Shown piece by piece: positions 48,301-61,199 of a DNA stretch of 64,000 nt (position 1 is its first letter; every line of letters begins with the position of its first letter). The notes beneath the pieces are model-generated. The model was not told where the DNA came from. It saw only the letters and a list, made by a program, of their open reading frames with translations, and made no database searches. This DNA comes from Gammaproteobacteria bacterium (GTDB lineage Bacteria; Pseudomonadota; Gammaproteobacteria; Steroidobacterales; GCA-2729495). Location of the stretch: positions 225,277 through 289,276 of the forward strand of contig QUBU01000002.1 of NCBI GenBank assembly GCA_014337915.1. The letters are read 5' to 3'. The position numbers and the translations under genes were made by a program.

Positions 48301-49213
48301 GCAGAGCCTGCGCGACAACCCGGCCACGGCGGCGGAAGCCTACGCCGCCCTGACCGATGCCGGCGATCCGGGACTGTCGCCGCGGCTGACTTTCAGCATG
48401 GCGGAGAACCCGGCCGCGGCCTTCATTGCCAGCGGCAGGCGTCCGCGGGTGGCCATCCTGCGCGAGCAGGGCGTCAACAGCCAGCTGGAAATGGCCGCCG
48501 CCTTCCTGCGGGCCGGCTTCACTCCGGTTGATGTTCACATGTCGGACATTCTTGCCGGCCGGCGCAGCCTCGACGAGTTCCGCGGGCTGGTGATCTGCGG
48601 CGGCTTCTCCTTCGGCGACGTGCTCGGCGCCGGTGGCGGCTGGGCGCGCTCGATCCTGTTCAACCGGCGCGCCCGCGAGGCGTTCGAGGCTTATTTCCAG
48701 CGCCCCGATGCCTTCACGCTCGGCGTCTGCAATGGCTGCCAGATGCTCAGCTCGCTGCGCGAGATCATACCGGGCACGGAACATTGGCCGCGCTTCGTGC
48801 AGAACCTCTCCGAGCAGTTCGAAGCGCGCCTCAGCCTGGTCGAGGTGCTGGAGAGCCGCTCGGTGCTGCTGCAGGGCATGGCGGGCAGCCGCCTGCTGAT
48901 CGCCACCTCGCATGGCGAGGGCCGCGCCGAGTTTGCCGCGGCGGATGACCTGCCGGCCTGCCAGGCGGCAGGCCAGGTCGCCATCCGCTACATCGACAAC
49001 CACGGTCGTCCCGCGACGACCTACCCGGCCAACCCCAACGGCTCGCCGGAAGGGGTGGCCGGCCTGACCTCGGCCGATGGCCGCGTCACCATCTTCATGC
49101 CGCACCCCGAGCGCGTGCACCTGGCCATGCAGCACTCCTGGCATCCGCAGGACTGGGGCGAAGAGGGGCCCTGGATGCGCATGTTCCGCAACGCCCGGGC
49201 CTGGGTGGGCTAG
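45317..49213 (+). CDS. purL: Phosphoribosylformylglycinamidine synthase
   Basis: The 1,298-residue large single-chain PurL makes FGAM from FGAR, ATP and glutamine in purine synthesis. The ATG at 45317 gives the expected opening ([18 protein letters not shown]); a GTG at 45308 is possible. Features in order: N-terminal domain, synthetase with [20 protein letters not shown], second synthetase half, and glutaminase domain with nucleophile C1138 in GVCNGCQML and PHPERVHL. It is convergent with the RND operon, overlapping by 4 nt. Confidence 0.97.
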   Translation: MLEIAGSPALSAFRRERLLASLRAAVPRISGLEAHYLHYVDVARPLTAAEAAVLGELLRYGPAQQAAAVTSPRLWVVPRLGTISPWSSKATDIARSCGLDAVRRCERGVAWSFLAEGGLTAAEVGAVAPLVHDRMTESALLRPVQAADLFGVQAPRRLTRVPLLANGPAALEAANQSLGLALSADEIDYLAGHFTAMGRDPTDAELMMFAQANSEHCRHKIFNARWVIDGSEQPDSLFAMIRSTHAANPAGVLSAYSDNAAVMAGSVAGRLLADPASGEYRLQREPVHTLMKVETHNHPTAIAPFPGAATGAGGEIRDEGATGRGARPKAGLAGFSVSHLRLPGYAQPWEAGGLGRPRRIVSPLQIMLDGPIGAAAFNNEFGRPNIAGYFRSFEQPVAGEPGRAWGYHKPIMIAGGLGNIREDDVHKAAVPPGALLVVLGGPAMLIGLGGGAASSMASGSSAEDLDFASVQRGNPEMQRRAQQVIEACWAAGAAPGGHNPILLIHDVGAGGLSNAMPELVDHSRRGARLELREIPNAEPGMSPAEIWCNEAQERYVLAIAPEDLDWFRAVCERERCPFAVLGSADDSRQLTVADRLLGEAPVDMPLEVLLGKPPRTTMKLTRKARARTMASFAQLDLAEACQRLLRFPAVADKSFLIHIGDRTVGGLVARDQLVGPWQVPVSDVAVTALGFDAVAGEAMAMGERTPLAVIDPPASGRMAVAEALTNILAASVTRLDEVRLSANWMAASAVDGEDEALYDAVNAATALCRELRIAIPVGKDSLSMRTAWKEHGAPKSVVAPVSLIVSAFAPVSDVRATLTPQLAQDAGSLLYLLDLGAGRNRLGGSCLAQAFGIAGGEVPDLDDPQRLAGLFACIAALRAQGLLLAYHDRSDGGLFATLCEMAFAGRAGLEVELPAGASPHGALFAEELGAVIQVRAADAARVEAAFNAHGIAAWSQRIGRVSTGLRIVIRQAGATLLDFEGQALHASWSELSYRMQSLRDNPATAAEAYAALTDAGDPGLSPRLTFSMAENPAAAFIASGRRPRVAILREQGVNSQLEMAAAFLRAGFTPVDVHMSDILAGRRSLDEFRGLVICGGFSFGDVLGAGGGWARSILFNRRAREAFEAYFQRPDAFTLGVCNGCQMLSSLREIIPGTEHWPRFVQNLSEQFEARLSLVEVLESRSVLLQGMAGSRLLIATSHGEGRAEFAAADDLPACQAAGQVAIRYIDNHGRPATTYPANPNGSPEGVAGLTSADGRVTIFMPHPERVHLAMQHSWHPQDWGEEGPWMRMFRNARAWVG

Positions 49214-52200
49214 ACGGCGCTGCGCGCCTCCCGCGCCTGGCGCCGTGCGGCACGGCGCGCCTTGAAGCGCGTGACCCACTGGGCGACCAGCCAGTAGGCG
49301 GCAGGCACGGCGATCAGCGACAGCAGCGTCGAGGTCAGCAGGCCACCGATCACCGAGATGCCAAGCGGCGCGCGGAAGTTGCCATCGGCGGCGAGCGAGA
49401 AGGCAACCGGCACCATGCCGGCGCCCATGGCGATGGTGGTCATGATGACCGGGCGTACCCGCTTGTGGCAGGCATCGATGATGGCCTCGCGGCGCGGCAG
49501 GCCGGCGCGCTCGCCGATGATGGCGTAGTCCACGATCAGGATCGAGTTCTTGGTGGATACGCCGGTCAGCATCAGCAGGCCGACCAGCGAGGGCAGCGAC
49601 AGCGCATAGCCAGTCAGCAGCAGCGCGCCGAAGGCGCCGACGCCGCACAGCGGGATCGCGGCCAGGATCACCAGCGGCATCGACGGGCTGTTGAACAGCA
49701 TCAGCAGCACGACATACACGCTGAGCACGCCGGTCAGCATGGCGAGCGCAAAGCCGACGAAAAGGTCGACGAAGGCCTCGGCATCGCCGCCCGGGAGGAT
49801 GCGCACCCCCGGCGGCAGGTTCTGCACCGCCGGCAGCCTGCGCACCTCGTTCATCACCGGGCCCAGCGGATTGCCGTTGAGTTCACCCGAGATCTTGACG
49901 TTGCGCTCGCGGTTGTAGCGCTCGATGATCGCCGGTCCGCTGCTGTCGCGGATCTCGGCCACCGCGGACAGCGGCACGGCACCGCCGCGCGCTGGTACCC
50001 GCATCAGGCTGAGCAGCGAGGCATCGTCACGCGCCGCCTCGGCCACCTGCACGCGGATGGGGATCTGCCTTTCGGCCAGGTTGAGCTTTGGCAGGTTGCG
50101 GAGAAAATCCCCCGTGGTGGCGATGCGCGCCGCCTCGGCGATGTCCACGGTGGAGACGCCGAGGTCCGCGGCGCGGGCCGGGTCCGGGATGATCGCGATC
50201 TCCGGTTGCAGCAGCGAAGCCGAGGACTGCACGCCGCTCAGGCCGCGCACCCCGCGCATCGCCGTTTCGATGTTCTGGGCGGTCGCGGCGAGCTGCACCG
50301 GGTCGCGGCCGACCACCACCACCTCGAGCCGGTCGCCGGGTCCCAGCGCCGCAAAGCTCACCCGTACGCCGGCCAGCTTCTCCAGGCGGCGCCTGACCTC
50401 GACTTCCAGTTGCTGCATGCTGCGCTGGCGCTCGTCATGGAACCGCAGGTTGAGCTGCGCCTTGCGCACGTTGCCGCTGCCGGCGGTGGTGAAGCCGGTA
50501 CCGGATACCGAACCGATGCGCGCGAACACGCTCTTCAGTTCCGGCAGGTCCGCCAGCAGCTGCCGCGTCTGCTCGGCGGCCGCGGCGCTGTCCTGCAGGG
50601 TGGAGCCTGGCGGCAGTTCCAGCAGCACCGTGGAGCGTGACTCGTTGTTCGGTGGCACGAAGGTGCGCGGGATGAGCGGCACCAGCGCCAGCGCCACGAC
50701 GAAGGTGGCGAAGGCGGTGGCCAGGGTGCGCCAGGGTTTGTCGAGGGCGTGGCCCACCAGCCGCATGTAGAACCGGACCCAGGCCGGCTCGGCCGGGTGT
50801 GCGGGCTTGCGGGTCATGAAGTAGGCGGCGAGCATTGGCGTCAGCAGGCGCGCCACCAGCAGCGAGAACAGCACGGCAGTGGCTGCGGTCCAGCCGAACT
50901 CGCGGAAGAACAGGCCGATCTGCCCGGGCATGAAGGCCACCGGGATGAATACTGCAGCGAGCGTGGCGGAGGTGGCGATGACCGCGATGCCGATCTCGTC
51001 GGCCGCCTCGCCCGCAGCCTGCATCGGCGTCTTGCCCAGTGCGCGATGGCGGGTGATGTTCTCGACCTCGACGATGGCGTCGTCCACCAGGATGCCGATT
51101 ACCACGGCCATCGCCAGCAGCGACAGCAGGTTGAGGCTGAAGCCGAGCAGGTGCATGACGCCGAAGGTCGGGATCACCGAGAGCGGCAGCGCCAGGGCGG
51201 AGATCCAGGTGGCGCGCCGGTCGCGCAGGAACAGCCACACCACCGCCACGGCCAGCAGCGCGCCCTCGGCCAGCATCGACATGGAGGCGTTGTAGGAGTT
51301 GCGGGCTTCCTCCACCACAGAGTCCACTTCGATGAAGCGCACTTCCGGGTGCTCGCGCGCCAGCTCGGCGATGCGCCGGCGGACCTCGTCGCCCACCGCC
51401 ACCTCGCTGGTCTTCACCGCGCGCTGGATGCCAAAGCCCACCACCGGCCGCCCGTTCAGCAGCGCCATGTCGCGCGGCTCGGCATGGCTGTCGGCCACCG
51501 TGGCGATGGTGGACAGGCGCACCGAGCGCCCGTCGGGCAGCGAGATCGGGTAATTCGCGAGTTCGGCCGCGCTGTGCACCGTGGCGATGGTGCGCACCGT
51601 CTGCTCGGCTCCGCCGACCGTGGTGCGGCCGCCGGCCCGCTCGACCTGGATGCGGGCGAGCTGCATGGACACCGTGCCGGCGGTCAGCCCGAAGGCCTGC
51701 AGCATGTCGGGGCGCAGGTCGACGCGTACTTCGCGGTCGAGGCCGCCGATGCGGCTCACGGTGCCGACGCCCGGGGTGCCGAACAGCACCTTCTTCACCG
51801 TGTCGTCGACGAACCAGCTCAGCTCGTCGAGTGCGAGACGGTCGGACTCGACGGCATAGGTGAGCATGATCGGCCCGAGGACGGTCAGGCGGGTGATCTG
51901 CGGCTCGTCGATCTCCGGCGGCAGCTCGCTGCGCACGCGGTCGATGGCATCGCGCACTTCCTCCAGCGCGGTGTCCATGTCCCGGCCGAGCTCGAACAGG
52001 ATGCGGGTGCGCGACTGGCCCTCGTTGACCGTGGAGAGCAGCTTGTCGATGTTGGCGATGCCCGCGACGGCATCCTCGACCTTGCGCGTGACGTCGGTTT
52101 CCAGCTGGCTCGGGCTGGCACCGGGCAGGGTTACCGTGATGTCGATCTCCGGTGGGGTGAAGTCCGGCAGCGTCGAGATCGGCAGCTGGCGCCAGCCCCA

Positions 52201-52278
52201 GAAGCCGAAGACGCAGAGGACGACGAATACCAGCGCGGCGGGGATCGGGTGGGCGATACCCCACCGTGAGACGTTCAC
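49210..52278 (-). CDS. RND efflux pump inner-membrane transporter (second system)
   Basis: The 1,022-residue product is an HAE1-type RND pump. It starts at a GTG that overlaps the adaptor stop by 4 nt. Proton-relay acids lie in [14 protein letters not shown] of TM4; other landmarks are [20 protein letters not shown] and [20 protein letters not shown]. Its sequence differs clearly from the pump at 16073-19138, so the two are not recent duplicates. No outer-membrane channel gene is adjacent. Confidence 0.92.
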   Translation of the reverse strand: MNVSRWGIAHPIPAALVFVVLCVFGFWGWRQLPISTLPDFTPPEIDITVTLPGASPSQLETDVTRKVEDAVAGIANIDKLLSTVNEGQSRTRILFELGRDMDTALEEVRDAIDRVRSELPPEIDEPQITRLTVLGPIMLTYAVESDRLALDELSWFVDDTVKKVLFGTPGVGTVSRIGGLDREVRVDLRPDMLQAFGLTAGTVSMQLARIQVERAGGRTTVGGAEQTVRTIATVHSAAELANYPISLPDGRSVRLSTIATVADSHAEPRDMALLNGRPVVGFGIQRAVKTSEVAVGDEVRRRIAELAREHPEVRFIEVDSVVEEARNSYNASMSMLAEGALLAVAVVWLFLRDRRATWISALALPLSVIPTFGVMHLLGFSLNLLSLLAMAVVIGILVDDAIVEVENITRHRALGKTPMQAAGEAADEIGIAVIATSATLAAVFIPVAFMPGQIGLFFREFGWTAATAVLFSLLVARLLTPMLAAYFMTRKPAHPAEPAWVRFYMRLVGHALDKPWRTLATAFATFVVALALVPLIPRTFVPPNNESRSTVLLELPPGSTLQDSAAAAEQTRQLLADLPELKSVFARIGSVSGTGFTTAGSGNVRKAQLNLRFHDERQRSMQQLEVEVRRRLEKLAGVRVSFAALGPGDRLEVVVVGRDPVQLAATAQNIETAMRGVRGLSGVQSSASLLQPEIAIIPDPARAADLGVSTVDIAEAARIATTGDFLRNLPKLNLAERQIPIRVQVAEAARDDASLLSLMRVPARGGAVPLSAVAEIRDSSGPAIIERYNRERNVKISGELNGNPLGPVMNEVRRLPAVQNLPPGVRILPGGDAEAFVDLFVGFALAMLTGVLSVYVVLLMLFNSPSMPLVILAAIPLCGVGAFGALLLTGYALSLPSLVGLLMLTGVSTKNSILIVDYAIIGERAGLPRREAIIDACHKRVRPVIMTTIAMGAGMVPVAFSLAADGNFRAPLGISVIGGLLTSTLLSLIAVPAAYWLVAQWVTRFKARRAARRQAREARSAV

Positions 52279-53402
52279 CGTGGCGGCTCCGGCGCCGCCG
52301 TCGCCGGCGCTGCCGGCAGCACCCGCACCAGGTCGCCGTCGCCGAGGAAGCCCGCGCCGCGTGCGACCACGCGGTCCTCGGCCCCGAGGCCGCTGGTGAT
52401 GGCGATCACCTGGCCCTGCTGGATGCCGAGGCTCACACGCTGCTGCGTGACCTTGGTCACCGCGGCGTTGCCCTGCAGGACGAAGACATAGGGCAGGCCG
52501 TCGCGGAACACCACGGCTTCCCGCGGCAGCACCTGTGCCGCCACGGTCCCGAGGAGGATGCGGCCCTGGGCGAACATGCCGGCGCGCAGGGTGCCGGGCT
52601 CGGGCAGGTCGGCGTAGACCAGCCCGGTGCGGGTCTGCGGATCGAGTGCCGGGGATACCGCGCGGATCCGGCCGCTCACCTCGGCGCCGTCCGGGCCGGC
52701 CAGTTTCACGATGGCCCCTGCCTGGACCTGGGTGAAGTCGCCTTCCGCCAGTTCGGCACGCCATTCCAGGCGGCCATCACGGATCAGCCGCAGCAGTTCG
52801 GCGCCGGCGGAGACCACCTGGCCGGGTTCCACCGAGCGGGCCGAGATCACCCCCGCCTGTGGCGCCTCCAGGGTGGCGAAGCCGAGCTTCAACCGGGCCG
52901 CGTCGCGGTCGGCCTGGGCCGTGGTGAGCTTGGCTTCAGCGCTGATGAGATTGGCCTTGAGCTGGTCGGCATCGGCGGTTGAGATCAGCTTGCGTTCGAG
53001 CAGGCTCTCGCCGCGCGCATTCGCGGCGCGGGCCAGGGCGAGGTTCGCCTGTGCCTGGTCGAGGGCGGCATCCGCCTGGCGTGCCTGAACCTCGAGGGTG
53101 CGCGCGTCGAGGCGCAGCAGCGTCTGGCCGGGCTTCACCACATCGCCCACCTCGACCAGCACCGCGGTGACCCGCACGCCGCTGAGTTCGACACCCAGCG
53201 ACATTTCCTGCCAGGCAGCCACCGACCCGGAGGCGACCAGCGTGCGTTCCAGCGATCGACTGGCCAGCCGGGTAGCGGTAACCGTGAGGCTCGGGGCCGC
53301 TTCGGGAGCCGGCTCCTGGCCGCCGCAGGCGCTGATCAGTGCCGAGAGGGCGAGTGCAGAGAGCCGGCTTGCGCCGGCACGGAAGGGAGTCGGGCGGGGC
53401 AT
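52275..53402 (-). CDS. RND efflux periplasmic adaptor lipoprotein (second system)
   Basis: The 375-residue product has a lipobox, L-I-S-A-C26, and then the adaptor order: lipoyl half (GVELSGVRVTAVLVEVGDVV), alpha-hairpin (about 95-150), second lipoyl half (LEAPQAGVISARSVEPGQVV), beta-barrel and C-terminal domain. It connects the pump gene downstream to an outer-membrane channel. A perfect palindrome lies 38-52 bp before the start. Confidence 0.9.
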   Translation of the reverse strand: MPRPTPFRAGASRLSALALSALISACGGQEPAPEAAPSLTVTATRLASRSLERTLVASGSVAAWQEMSLGVELSGVRVTAVLVEVGDVVKPGQTLLRLDARTLEVQARQADAALDQAQANLALARAANARGESLLERKLISTADADQLKANLISAEAKLTTAQADRDAARLKLGFATLEAPQAGVISARSVEPGQVVSAGAELLRLIRDGRLEWRAELAEGDFTQVQAGAIVKLAGPDGAEVSGRIRAVSPALDPQTRTGLVYADLPEPGTLRAGMFAQGRILLGTVAAQVLPREAVVFRDGLPYVFVLQGNAAVTKVTQQRVSLGIQQGQVIAITSGLGAEDRVVARGAGFLGDGDLVRVLPAAPATAAPEPPR

Positions 53403-53439
53403 GGCGGCATTCTAGCCATTGGCCCCTGCCTCTGCTTGA

Positions 53440-53454
53440 CGTCGATCATCGACG
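53440..53454. promoter_or_regulatory. Palindrome before the second RND operon
   Basis: CGTCGAT-C-ATCGACG is a perfect 7-bp inverted repeat in the 58-bp gap before the adaptor gene. It resembles a TetR-family operator in size. No regulator gene is adjacent. Confidence 0.45.
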
Positions 53455-53460
53455 ATCGCT

Positions 53461-54174
53461 TCAGCGCTCCGCGCTGCGGACAGCCGGCATGACCGGTGGG
53501 CGTGCCGGTTCCCCAGCCGGGAACTGCCGCAGGCGCAGTGCCTGCTGCAGGCGGGCGCGGCGCACATAGGCCTGGTAGAGCAGGTCCTTGAGGGTTTCCA
53601 GCAGCACCGTCGCCTGCAGGCGCGTCAGTGGCGGCGGAGCCTCGCCCAGCGCAGCCTCGCCCTCGAACAGCACGCGGCGGATGGCGTTGAAGGTGCTGTC
53701 GTCGATCTCCGCCAGCATGCGCACCTCGGCCACCTGGTCGAAGATCTTCAGGCGGCTGCGCTCGCCAAGGTCCTCGAGCATCGCCTGGATGGTGGCGCGG
53801 CACATCAGCGCGAATGCCTGGTGCAACCCGGCGCCATGGCAGGCCAGCGCTTCGCGGAACGTGCTGGCGACGGCCTCGGGCAGGTGCGCGTAGCTGAAGC
53901 GCTCGGGTGGGCGCTCCATTTCCTCCGGCAGCGGATGGAACTCGACGCGGTCATCGTGCCAGGCGCGCACCCGGTAACGGACGAACAGCGGCATGTGGCA
54001 GGCATCGCATTCGAGCACGATGCCGACGCGCGCCGGCCGCTCGGCACGCAGGCGCGCGAAGGTCGGGCAGGCCATCAGCGAGAAGTGCGCGACGCTGCCG
54101 CAATGCGGGCATTCGCCGTTCACCGACTCGCGGTGCAGGCGGTTCTGGCTGTCGAGGAATGCCGGGATGCTCAT
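53461..54174 (-). CDS. Zinc-ribbon, DUF4145-like protein
   Basis: The 237-residue product has an N-terminal two-Cys-pair zinc ribbon (C-P-H-C and C-D-A-C) and a helical domain (about 95-200) with [18 protein letters not shown], a DUF4145-like pattern. DUF4145 domains occur in defence and regulatory proteins, but this one has no nuclease or other effector part. It is cytoplasmic. It lies between the second RND operon and ettA, on the same strand. Function is unknown. Confidence 0.72.
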   Translation of the reverse strand: MSIPAFLDSQNRLHRESVNGECPHCGSVAHFSLMACPTFARLRAERPARVGIVLECDACHMPLFVRYRVRAWHDDRVEFHPLPEEMERPPERFSYAHLPEAVASTFREALACHGAGLHQAFALMCRATIQAMLEDLGERSRLKIFDQVAEVRMLAEIDDSTFNAIRRVLFEGEAALGEAPPPLTRLQATVLLETLKDLLYQAYVRRARLQQALRLRQFPAGEPARPPVMPAVRSAER

Positions 54175-54202
54175 GGCCGGGACTCCGTGGCCGCGCACTG
54201 GC

Positions 54203-55876
<1,674 letters not shown>

Positions 55877-55993
55877 GGCTGGATTTTCGGCTGCCCGCGG
55901 AAAAGGCGGCGATTATCGGCGGCGGCCGCCGGAATGGCCAGCGGCGGCTCCCTCCCGGGTCCGCGTCGGGTCGCGGGCCGGCGGGGCGCAGCG

Positions 55994-55999
55994 TACAAT
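55994..55999 (+). promoter_or_regulatory. Candidate -10 box before glyA
   Basis: TACAAT lies 28 bp before the glyA ATG, in the 150-bp divergent gap with ettA. No clear -35 box or purine-type operator is seen. Confidence 0.35.
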
Positions 56000-56026
56000 T
56001 GCGCCCCCATTCGCGCGGAGGCTGGC

Positions 56027-57280
56027 ATGTTTACGAGGGACCTGGAGATCGCCGGATTCGACCCGGAACTGGCGGCGGCGATCGCTGGCGAGGAGCGTCG
56101 CCAGGAGGAGCATATCGAGCTCATTGCCTCGGAGAACTATGCCAGCCCGCGGGTCCTCGAGGCCCAGGGCAGCGTGCTGACCAACAAATACGCCGAGGGC
56201 TATCCCGGCAAGCGCTACTACGGGGGCTGCGAGTACGTCGACCAGGCCGAAGTGCTGGCCATCGAGCGGGCGAAGCAGCTCTTCGGTGCCGGTTTCGCCA
56301 ACGTGCAGCCGCATTCCGGCTCGCAGGCGAATGCGGCGGTGTACATGGCGCTGCTCAAGCCGGGCGACACGGTGCTCGGCATGAGCCTCGCCCATGGCGG
56401 CCACCTGACCCATGGCTCGCCGGTGAATTTCTCCGGACGGCTGTACAACATCGTCTCCTACGGCCTCGATCCGGCCACGGGCGAGATCGATTACGCGGCC
56501 GTCGAGGCCCAGGCGCAGCAGCATCGCCCGAAGATGATCCTCGCCGGCTTCTCCGCCTATTCGCGAGTGGTGGACTGGCAGCGCTTCCGCAGGATCGCCG
56601 ACGACGTCGGGGCGGTGTTCTTCGTGGACATGGCTCATGTGGCCGGGCTGGTGGCGGCGGGCGAGTACCCGAACCCGGTGCCGATCGCCGACGTCACGAC
56701 CACCACGACCCACAAGACGCTGCGCGGGCCGCGCGGCGGGCTGATCCTCGCGCGCGACAACGAGGAGATCAACAAGAAGCTCAACTCGCTGGTATTCCCC
56801 GGCATCCAGGGCGGGCCGCTGATGCACGTGGTGGCGGCCAAGGCGGTGGCGCTGCTGGAAGCGATGCAGCCGGAGTTCCGCGCCTACCAGCGGCAGGTCA
56901 AGGCCAATGCCCGCCAGCTGGCTGCCGCGCTTGCCAGCCGCGGCTTCCGCATCGTTTCCGGCGGCACCGACAACCACATGTTCCTGCTCGACCTCATCGA
57001 CAAGGACATCACCGGCAAAGACGCCGATGCCGCGCTGGGCCAGGCCAACATCACCGTCAACAAGAACGCGGTGCCGAACGATCCGCGCTCGCCGTTCGTG
57101 ACCAGTGGGGTGCGCATCGGCACCCCCGCCATCACCACGCGCGGCTTCCGCGAAGCCGAGGTCGCCACCGTGGCCGGCTGGATCGCCGACATCCTCGGCA
57201 ACATTGGCGATGAGCGCTGCCGTGCCCGCGTGCGCTCCGAGGTGCTGGAGCTGTGCGGGAAATTCCCGGTCTACCGGTGA
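56027..57280 (+). CDS. glyA: Serine hydroxymethyltransferase
   Basis: The 417-residue PLP enzyme interconverts serine and glycine with tetrahydrofolate, supplying one-carbon units. The PLP lysine is K230 in [15 protein letters not shown]; other motifs are [35 protein letters not shown] and [14 protein letters not shown]. The ATG at 56027 gives the standard length; the frame continues upstream only as antisense to ettA. It feeds formate-level carbon to purL-type purine synthesis. Confidence 0.97.
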   Translation: MFTRDLEIAGFDPELAAAIAGEERRQEEHIELIASENYASPRVLEAQGSVLTNKYAEGYPGKRYYGGCEYVDQAEVLAIERAKQLFGAGFANVQPHSGSQANAAVYMALLKPGDTVLGMSLAHGGHLTHGSPVNFSGRLYNIVSYGLDPATGEIDYAAVEAQAQQHRPKMILAGFSAYSRVVDWQRFRRIADDVGAVFFVDMAHVAGLVAAGEYPNPVPIADVTTTTTHKTLRGPRGGLILARDNEEINKKLNSLVFPGIQGGPLMHVVAAKAVALLEAMQPEFRAYQRQVKANARQLAAALASRGFRIVSGGTDNHMFLLDLIDKDITGKDADAALGQANITVNKNAVPNDPRSPFVTSGVRIGTPAITTRGFREAEVATVAGWIADILGNIGDERCRARVRSEVLELCGKFPVYR

Positions 57281-57344
57281 GGCAGCCGTGAGCGGCCGGA
57301 AGCCGGGGCGCGACCCGCGCCGGCGCTGAGCCGCGGGGCCGGCC

Positions 57345-57848
57345 ATGCACTGCCCGTTCTGCAGCCACGAGGAAACCAAGGTCATCGACTCGCGCCTCGC
57401 CGGCGAGGGTCGCCAGATCCGCCGGCGCCGCGAGTGCCAGCAGTGCGGCGAGCGCTTCACCACCTTCGAGACCGCGGAGCTGGTGATGCCCCGGCTGGTG
57501 AAGCGCGACGGTGCCCGTGAGCCCTTCGACGAGGCCAAGCTGCGCAATGGCATGGTGCGTGCGCTGGAGAAGCGGCCGGTGAGCATGGAGGCGGTGGAGG
57601 CGGCGCTGGCCCGCATCATCCACGGCCTGCAGACCATGGGCGAGCGCGAGATTGCCTCGCGCCAGGTGGGCGAGATGGTGATGGAAGAACTGCGCCGGAT
57701 GGACGAGGTGGCCTACGTGCGCTTCGCTTCCGTCTACCGCAGCTTCCAGGACGTCACCGCATTCCAGGATGAGATCCATCGCCTGCGCGAGATGGGCGAT
57801 GCCGAGAAACGCCGCAACCAGCTGTCGCTGCTGCCGGACGAAGAATGA
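57345..57848 (+). CDS. nrdR: Transcriptional repressor NrdR
   Basis: The 167-residue product has a zinc ribbon (C3, C6, C31, C34) followed by an ATP-cone ([20 protein letters not shown]). NrdR represses ribonucleotide reductase genes when dATP is bound. It stands at the head of the rib cluster, overlapping ribD by 4 nt, as in many gammaproteobacteria. Confidence 0.97.
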   Translation: MHCPFCSHEETKVIDSRLAGEGRQIRRRRECQQCGERFTTFETAELVMPRLVKRDGAREPFDEAKLRNGMVRALEKRPVSMEAVEAALARIIHGLQTMGEREIASRQVGEMVMEELRRMDEVAYVRFASVYRSFQDVTAFQDEIHRLREMGDAEKRRNQLSLLPDEE

Positions 57849-58948
57849 ACGCCAGCGCCCGGGACTTCACCTTCATGGCTCGCGCCCTGCAACTCGCCGG
57901 ACGCGGGCTGTACAGCGCACAGCCGAACCCGCGGGTCGGCTGCGTGATCGTCGCCGGCGATGCGGTGGTGGCCGAGGGCTGGCACCAGCGCACCGGCGGG
58001 CCGCATGCCGAGGCGGTGGCGCTCGCGGCGGCTGCCGGACTGGCGCATGGCGCCACGGCCTACGTGACGCTGGAGCCCTGCTGCCACCAGGGGCGCACGC
58101 CACCCTGCACGGCGGCGCTCATCGCCGCCGGCATCGCCCGCGTGGTGTACGCCGCGGATGATGCGAATCCAAAGGTCGCCGGCCAGGGCGCGGCGGCGCT
58201 GCGCGCAGCCGGGATCGAGGTCCTGTCGGGGGTGATGGCCGCGGAATCCCGGGCGCTGAACCTCGGGTTTTTCTCCCGCATGGAACGCCAGCGCCCCTGG
58301 CTGCGCGCCAAGCTCGCGGCGAGCCTTGATGGCCGCACGGCGCTGGCCAGCGGTGCAAGCCGCTGGATCAGCGGCGAGCCAGCGCGACGCGATGCCCACG
58401 AGCTGCGCGCGCGCAGCTCCGCCATCCTCACCGGCATCGGCACGGTGCTGGCCGACGATCCCGCGCTGACGGTACGCCGCCCCGATCTGGGAGAGGCAGT
58501 GCCGCCCGAGCGCGTGGTGCTCGATTCCAGCCTGCGCACCCCGCCGCAGGCGCAGCTGCTGCGCCAGCCCGGGACCAGCCGCATCTTCTGCAGCCGCCCC
58601 GATCCGGCCCGGGCCGCGGCGCTCCAGGCGGCCGGCGCGCAGGTCGAAACCCTGGCCGGCAGCGCTGGCCGGCCCGACCTGGCCCTGGTGCTGCGCCGGC
58701 TCGCCGAACTCGAGGCCAACGAGGTGCTGGTGGAGGCGGGGCCGGCCCTCAACGGCGCCTTGCTCGATGCCGGCCTGATCGACGAACTCGTGCTGTACCT
58801 GGCGCCGCTGGTGCTGGGTGCCGACAGCCGCGGCATGTTCGCCGGCCGGCCGCTCGCGACGATGGCGGAACGCCATGAGTTCGTGCTGGCGGGCACCCGG
58901 CAGGTTGGCAGCGACCTGCGGCTCACATTCCTGAAACGGAGTCCCTGA
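57845..58948 (+). CDS. ribD: Bifunctional riboflavin deaminase/reductase RibD
   Basis: The 367-residue product carries out the second and third steps of riboflavin synthesis. The deaminase zinc site is H54-A-E56, C79 and C88 in [11 protein letters not shown]; the reductase domain begins near 150 ([20 protein letters not shown]) and includes [20 protein letters not shown]. It overlaps nrdR by 4 nt and ribE by 1 nt. Confidence 0.96.
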   Translation: MNASARDFTFMARALQLAGRGLYSAQPNPRVGCVIVAGDAVVAEGWHQRTGGPHAEAVALAAAAGLAHGATAYVTLEPCCHQGRTPPCTAALIAAGIARVVYAADDANPKVAGQGAAALRAAGIEVLSGVMAAESRALNLGFFSRMERQRPWLRAKLAASLDGRTALASGASRWISGEPARRDAHELRARSSAILTGIGTVLADDPALTVRRPDLGEAVPPERVVLDSSLRTPPQAQLLRQPGTSRIFCSRPDPARAAALQAAGAQVETLAGSAGRPDLALVLRRLAELEANEVLVEAGPALNGALLDAGLIDELVLYLAPLVLGADSRGMFAGRPLATMAERHEFVLAGTRQVGSDLRLTFLKRSP

Positions 58949-59544
58949 TGTTCACCGGCATCGTGCAGAGCGTGGGAACCGTGCGTGCCGTGGCGCCGCG
59001 CGGCGGTGACACCGAAATCCGCGTGGAGGTCGCCGGCCTGCCCGCGGAGCGCCTGCTGCCCGGCGCCAGCGTGGCCGTCAATGGCGTATGCCTGACGGTG
59101 ACCGCGCGCGACGGCGGCAGCGCCCGCTTCGACGTCTCGCGCGAGACGCTCGCGCTCACCACGCTGGGCGGGCTCGCCGCGGGCAGCCGCGTCAACCTGG
59201 AACCCGCCCTGACGCTGGCCGATCCGCTCGGCGGGCATCTGGTCTCCGGCCACGTGGATGGCATCGGCGAGGTGCTGGCGCTGGCGCCGGATGCGCGCTC
59301 CACCCGCATGACGCTGCGGGTACCGGCGGAACTCGCCCGCTACGTGGCCCGCAAGGGCTCGCTCTGCGTGGACGGCGTCAGCCTCACCGTCAACGCCGTC
59401 ACCGGCGACCGGGCCGAGGTGAATCTCGTGCCCCATACCCTGCAGGGCACTATCATGGCGGGCTATCGGCCCGGCACCGCGGTCAACATCGAGGTTGACC
59501 TCATCGCCCGCTACCTGGAACGCCTGGTCGCCGACGGAAACTGA
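58948..59544 (+). CDS. ribE: Riboflavin synthase, alpha chain
   Basis: The 198-residue product forms riboflavin from two lumazines. It has two tandem barrels: [12 protein letters not shown] with GASVAVNGVCLTV, then LVSGHVDGIGEVL with GSLCVDGVSLTVN. It is followed after 2 bp by ribB(A). Confidence 0.96.
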   Translation: MFTGIVQSVGTVRAVAPRGGDTEIRVEVAGLPAERLLPGASVAVNGVCLTVTARDGGSARFDVSRETLALTTLGGLAAGSRVNLEPALTLADPLGGHLVSGHVDGIGEVLALAPDARSTRMTLRVPAELARYVARKGSLCVDGVSLTVNAVTGDRAEVNLVPHTLQGTIMAGYRPGTAVNIEVDLIARYLERLVADGN

Positions 59545-59546
59545 GC

Positions 59547-60686
59547 ATGCAGGAACAGCCCCGCGACAATCCCTTCGTCTTCAGCGACATCCGCGACATC
59601 ATCGCCGACATCCGCGACGGGCGTATGGTCATCATCGTCGACGACGAGGACCGCGAGAACGAGGGCGACCTGATCATGGCCGCTTCCAAGGTGCGCCCGG
59701 AAGACATCAACTACATGGCGCGATTCGGCCGCGGGCTGATCTGCCTGACGCTGAGCCGCAGCCGCTGCCAGCAGCTGCGCCTGCCGCTGATGGTCAACGG
59801 CACCGACGAGCAGCAGGCCACCAACTTCACCGTGTCCATCGAGGCGGCGGAGGGCGTCACCACCGGCATTTCCGCGCATGACCGCGCCCGAACCATCCGC
59901 GTCGCAGTGGCGCCCGAGGCCCGCGCCGAGGACCTGCGCCAGCCCGGGCATGTGTTTCCGCTGATGGCGCAGCCGGGTGGCGTGCTCACCCGCGCCGGCC
60001 ACACCGAGGCGGGCTGCGACCTGGCGCGGCTCGCGGGCCTGGAGCCGGCCGCGGTCATCGTCGAGATCCTCAACGAGGACGGCACCATGGCGCGCCGGCC
60101 ACAGCTCGAGGAGTTCGCGCGCCAGCACGGGCTGCGCATCGGCAGCATCGCCGACCTGATCCGCTTCCGCCTGCAGCACGAAGTGTCGGTGGAGCGCATC
60201 GGCGAGCATCCGGTGGAGACCGAGATGGGGCCGTTCCGCCTGTACTCCTACGAGGACCACGTTAACCGCAACGTGCACCTCGCGCTGGTGCATGGCGACA
60301 TCTCCGCGGGACAGGTACCGCTGGTGCGCGTGCACGTCCAGGACACGCTCGGCGATGTCATCGGCGTGCAGGGCCCGCAGCTCGGCTGGCCGCTGCGCTC
60401 GGCCATGCGCCGCATCGTCGCCGCGGGCTCCGGTGTGGTGGTGCTGCTGCGCTACCCGGAGACGCCGCGCCAGCTGGTGGCGGCGGTGCGCGCGCTGGCG
60501 CAGCCGCAGGCGGCGGAGGCACCGCGCCGCGAACGGGTCGCGGTGCTGCGTACCTTCGGCACCGGTGCGCAGATCCTGCGCGACCTCGGCGTGACCCGCA
60601 TGCGGGTGCTGAGCGCGCCGAAACAGATGCACGCGATTTCCGGCTTCGGGCTGGAAGTAGTAGAGTACGTGGACGATCCGGCCTGA
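59547..60686 (+). CDS. ribB: DHBP synthase with degenerate GTP cyclohydrolase II-like domain
   Basis: The 379-residue product has an N-terminal 3,4-dihydroxy-2-butanone 4-phosphate synthase domain (about 1-210) with DDEDRENEGDLIMAA and HTEAGCDLARLAGL. The C-terminal half has the GTP cyclohydrolase II fold, but the zinc cysteines are gone: RVHVQDTLGDVIGVQGPQLG stands where active RibA has [20 protein letters not shown]. This is a RibBX-type fusion, so a separate ribA must exist elsewhere. Confidence 0.94.
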   Translation: MQEQPRDNPFVFSDIRDIIADIRDGRMVIIVDDEDRENEGDLIMAASKVRPEDINYMARFGRGLICLTLSRSRCQQLRLPLMVNGTDEQQATNFTVSIEAAEGVTTGISAHDRARTIRVAVAPEARAEDLRQPGHVFPLMAQPGGVLTRAGHTEAGCDLARLAGLEPAAVIVEILNEDGTMARRPQLEEFARQHGLRIGSIADLIRFRLQHEVSVERIGEHPVETEMGPFRLYSYEDHVNRNVHLALVHGDISAGQVPLVRVHVQDTLGDVIGVQGPQLGWPLRSAMRRIVAAGSGVVVLLRYPETPRQLVAAVRALAQPQAAEAPRRERVAVLRTFGTGAQILRDLGVTRMRVLSAPKQMHAISGFGLEVVEYVDDPA

Positions 60687-60715
60687 GGCCGGCCACCGCG
60701 TTCTTTAAGGTCACC

Positions 60716-61183
60716 ATGCGCACACTCGAAGGCCAGCTCAACGTCCGCGACGCGAAGTTCTGCATCCTGGCAGCCCGCTTCAACGACCGCATCGTCGAGG
60801 ATCTGGTGCGGGGTGCGCTGGATGCCCTCCGGCGCCACGGCATTCCCGATACGGCCATCGACATGGTGCGCGTCCCCGGAGCCTACGAGTTGCCACTGGC
60901 TGCGAAGAAGCTGGCGCGCACCCGGCAATACGATGGCCTGGTGGCGCTGGGCGCGGTGATCCGCGGCGCCACTCCCCACTTCGATTATGTCTGCGGTGAA
61001 TGCGCCGCGGGGCTGGCCCGTGTCAGCCTGGAGTTCGACCTGCCGGTCGGCTTCGGGGTGCTGACCTGCGACACCGTGGACCAGGCCGTGGAGCGTTCCG
61101 GCGTCAAGCACGGCAACAAGGGCGCGGATGCTGCGCTGGCCGCCATCGAGATGGTGAGCCTGCTGCGGCAGATCGCTCCCTGA
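60716..61183 (+). CDS. ribH: 6,7-Dimethyl-8-ribityllumazine synthase
   Basis: The 155-residue product makes the lumazine intermediate. Motifs ARFNDRIVEDLVRGALDALR, VPGAYELPLAAKKLA and GAVIRGATPHFDYVCGE match RibH. It is translated 29 bp after ribB(A), and nusB follows 16 bp later. Confidence 0.96.
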   Translation: MRTLEGQLNVRDAKFCILAARFNDRIVEDLVRGALDALRRHGIPDTAIDMVRVPGAYELPLAAKKLARTRQYDGLVALGAVIRGATPHFDYVCGECAAGLARVSLEFDLPVGFGVLTCDTVDQAVERSGVKHGNKGADAALAAIEMVSLLRQIAP

Positions 61184-61199
61184 ACGGCGGTCAGTCCCC

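Noticed and set aside
46940..49648. A 902-codon open frame on the minus strand
   Set aside because: It is antisense to purL, whose motifs are intact, and carries no recognisable domain.
57281..57344. FMN riboswitch before the riboflavin cluster
   Set aside because: The gap is only 64 bp and shows none of the conserved RFN segments.
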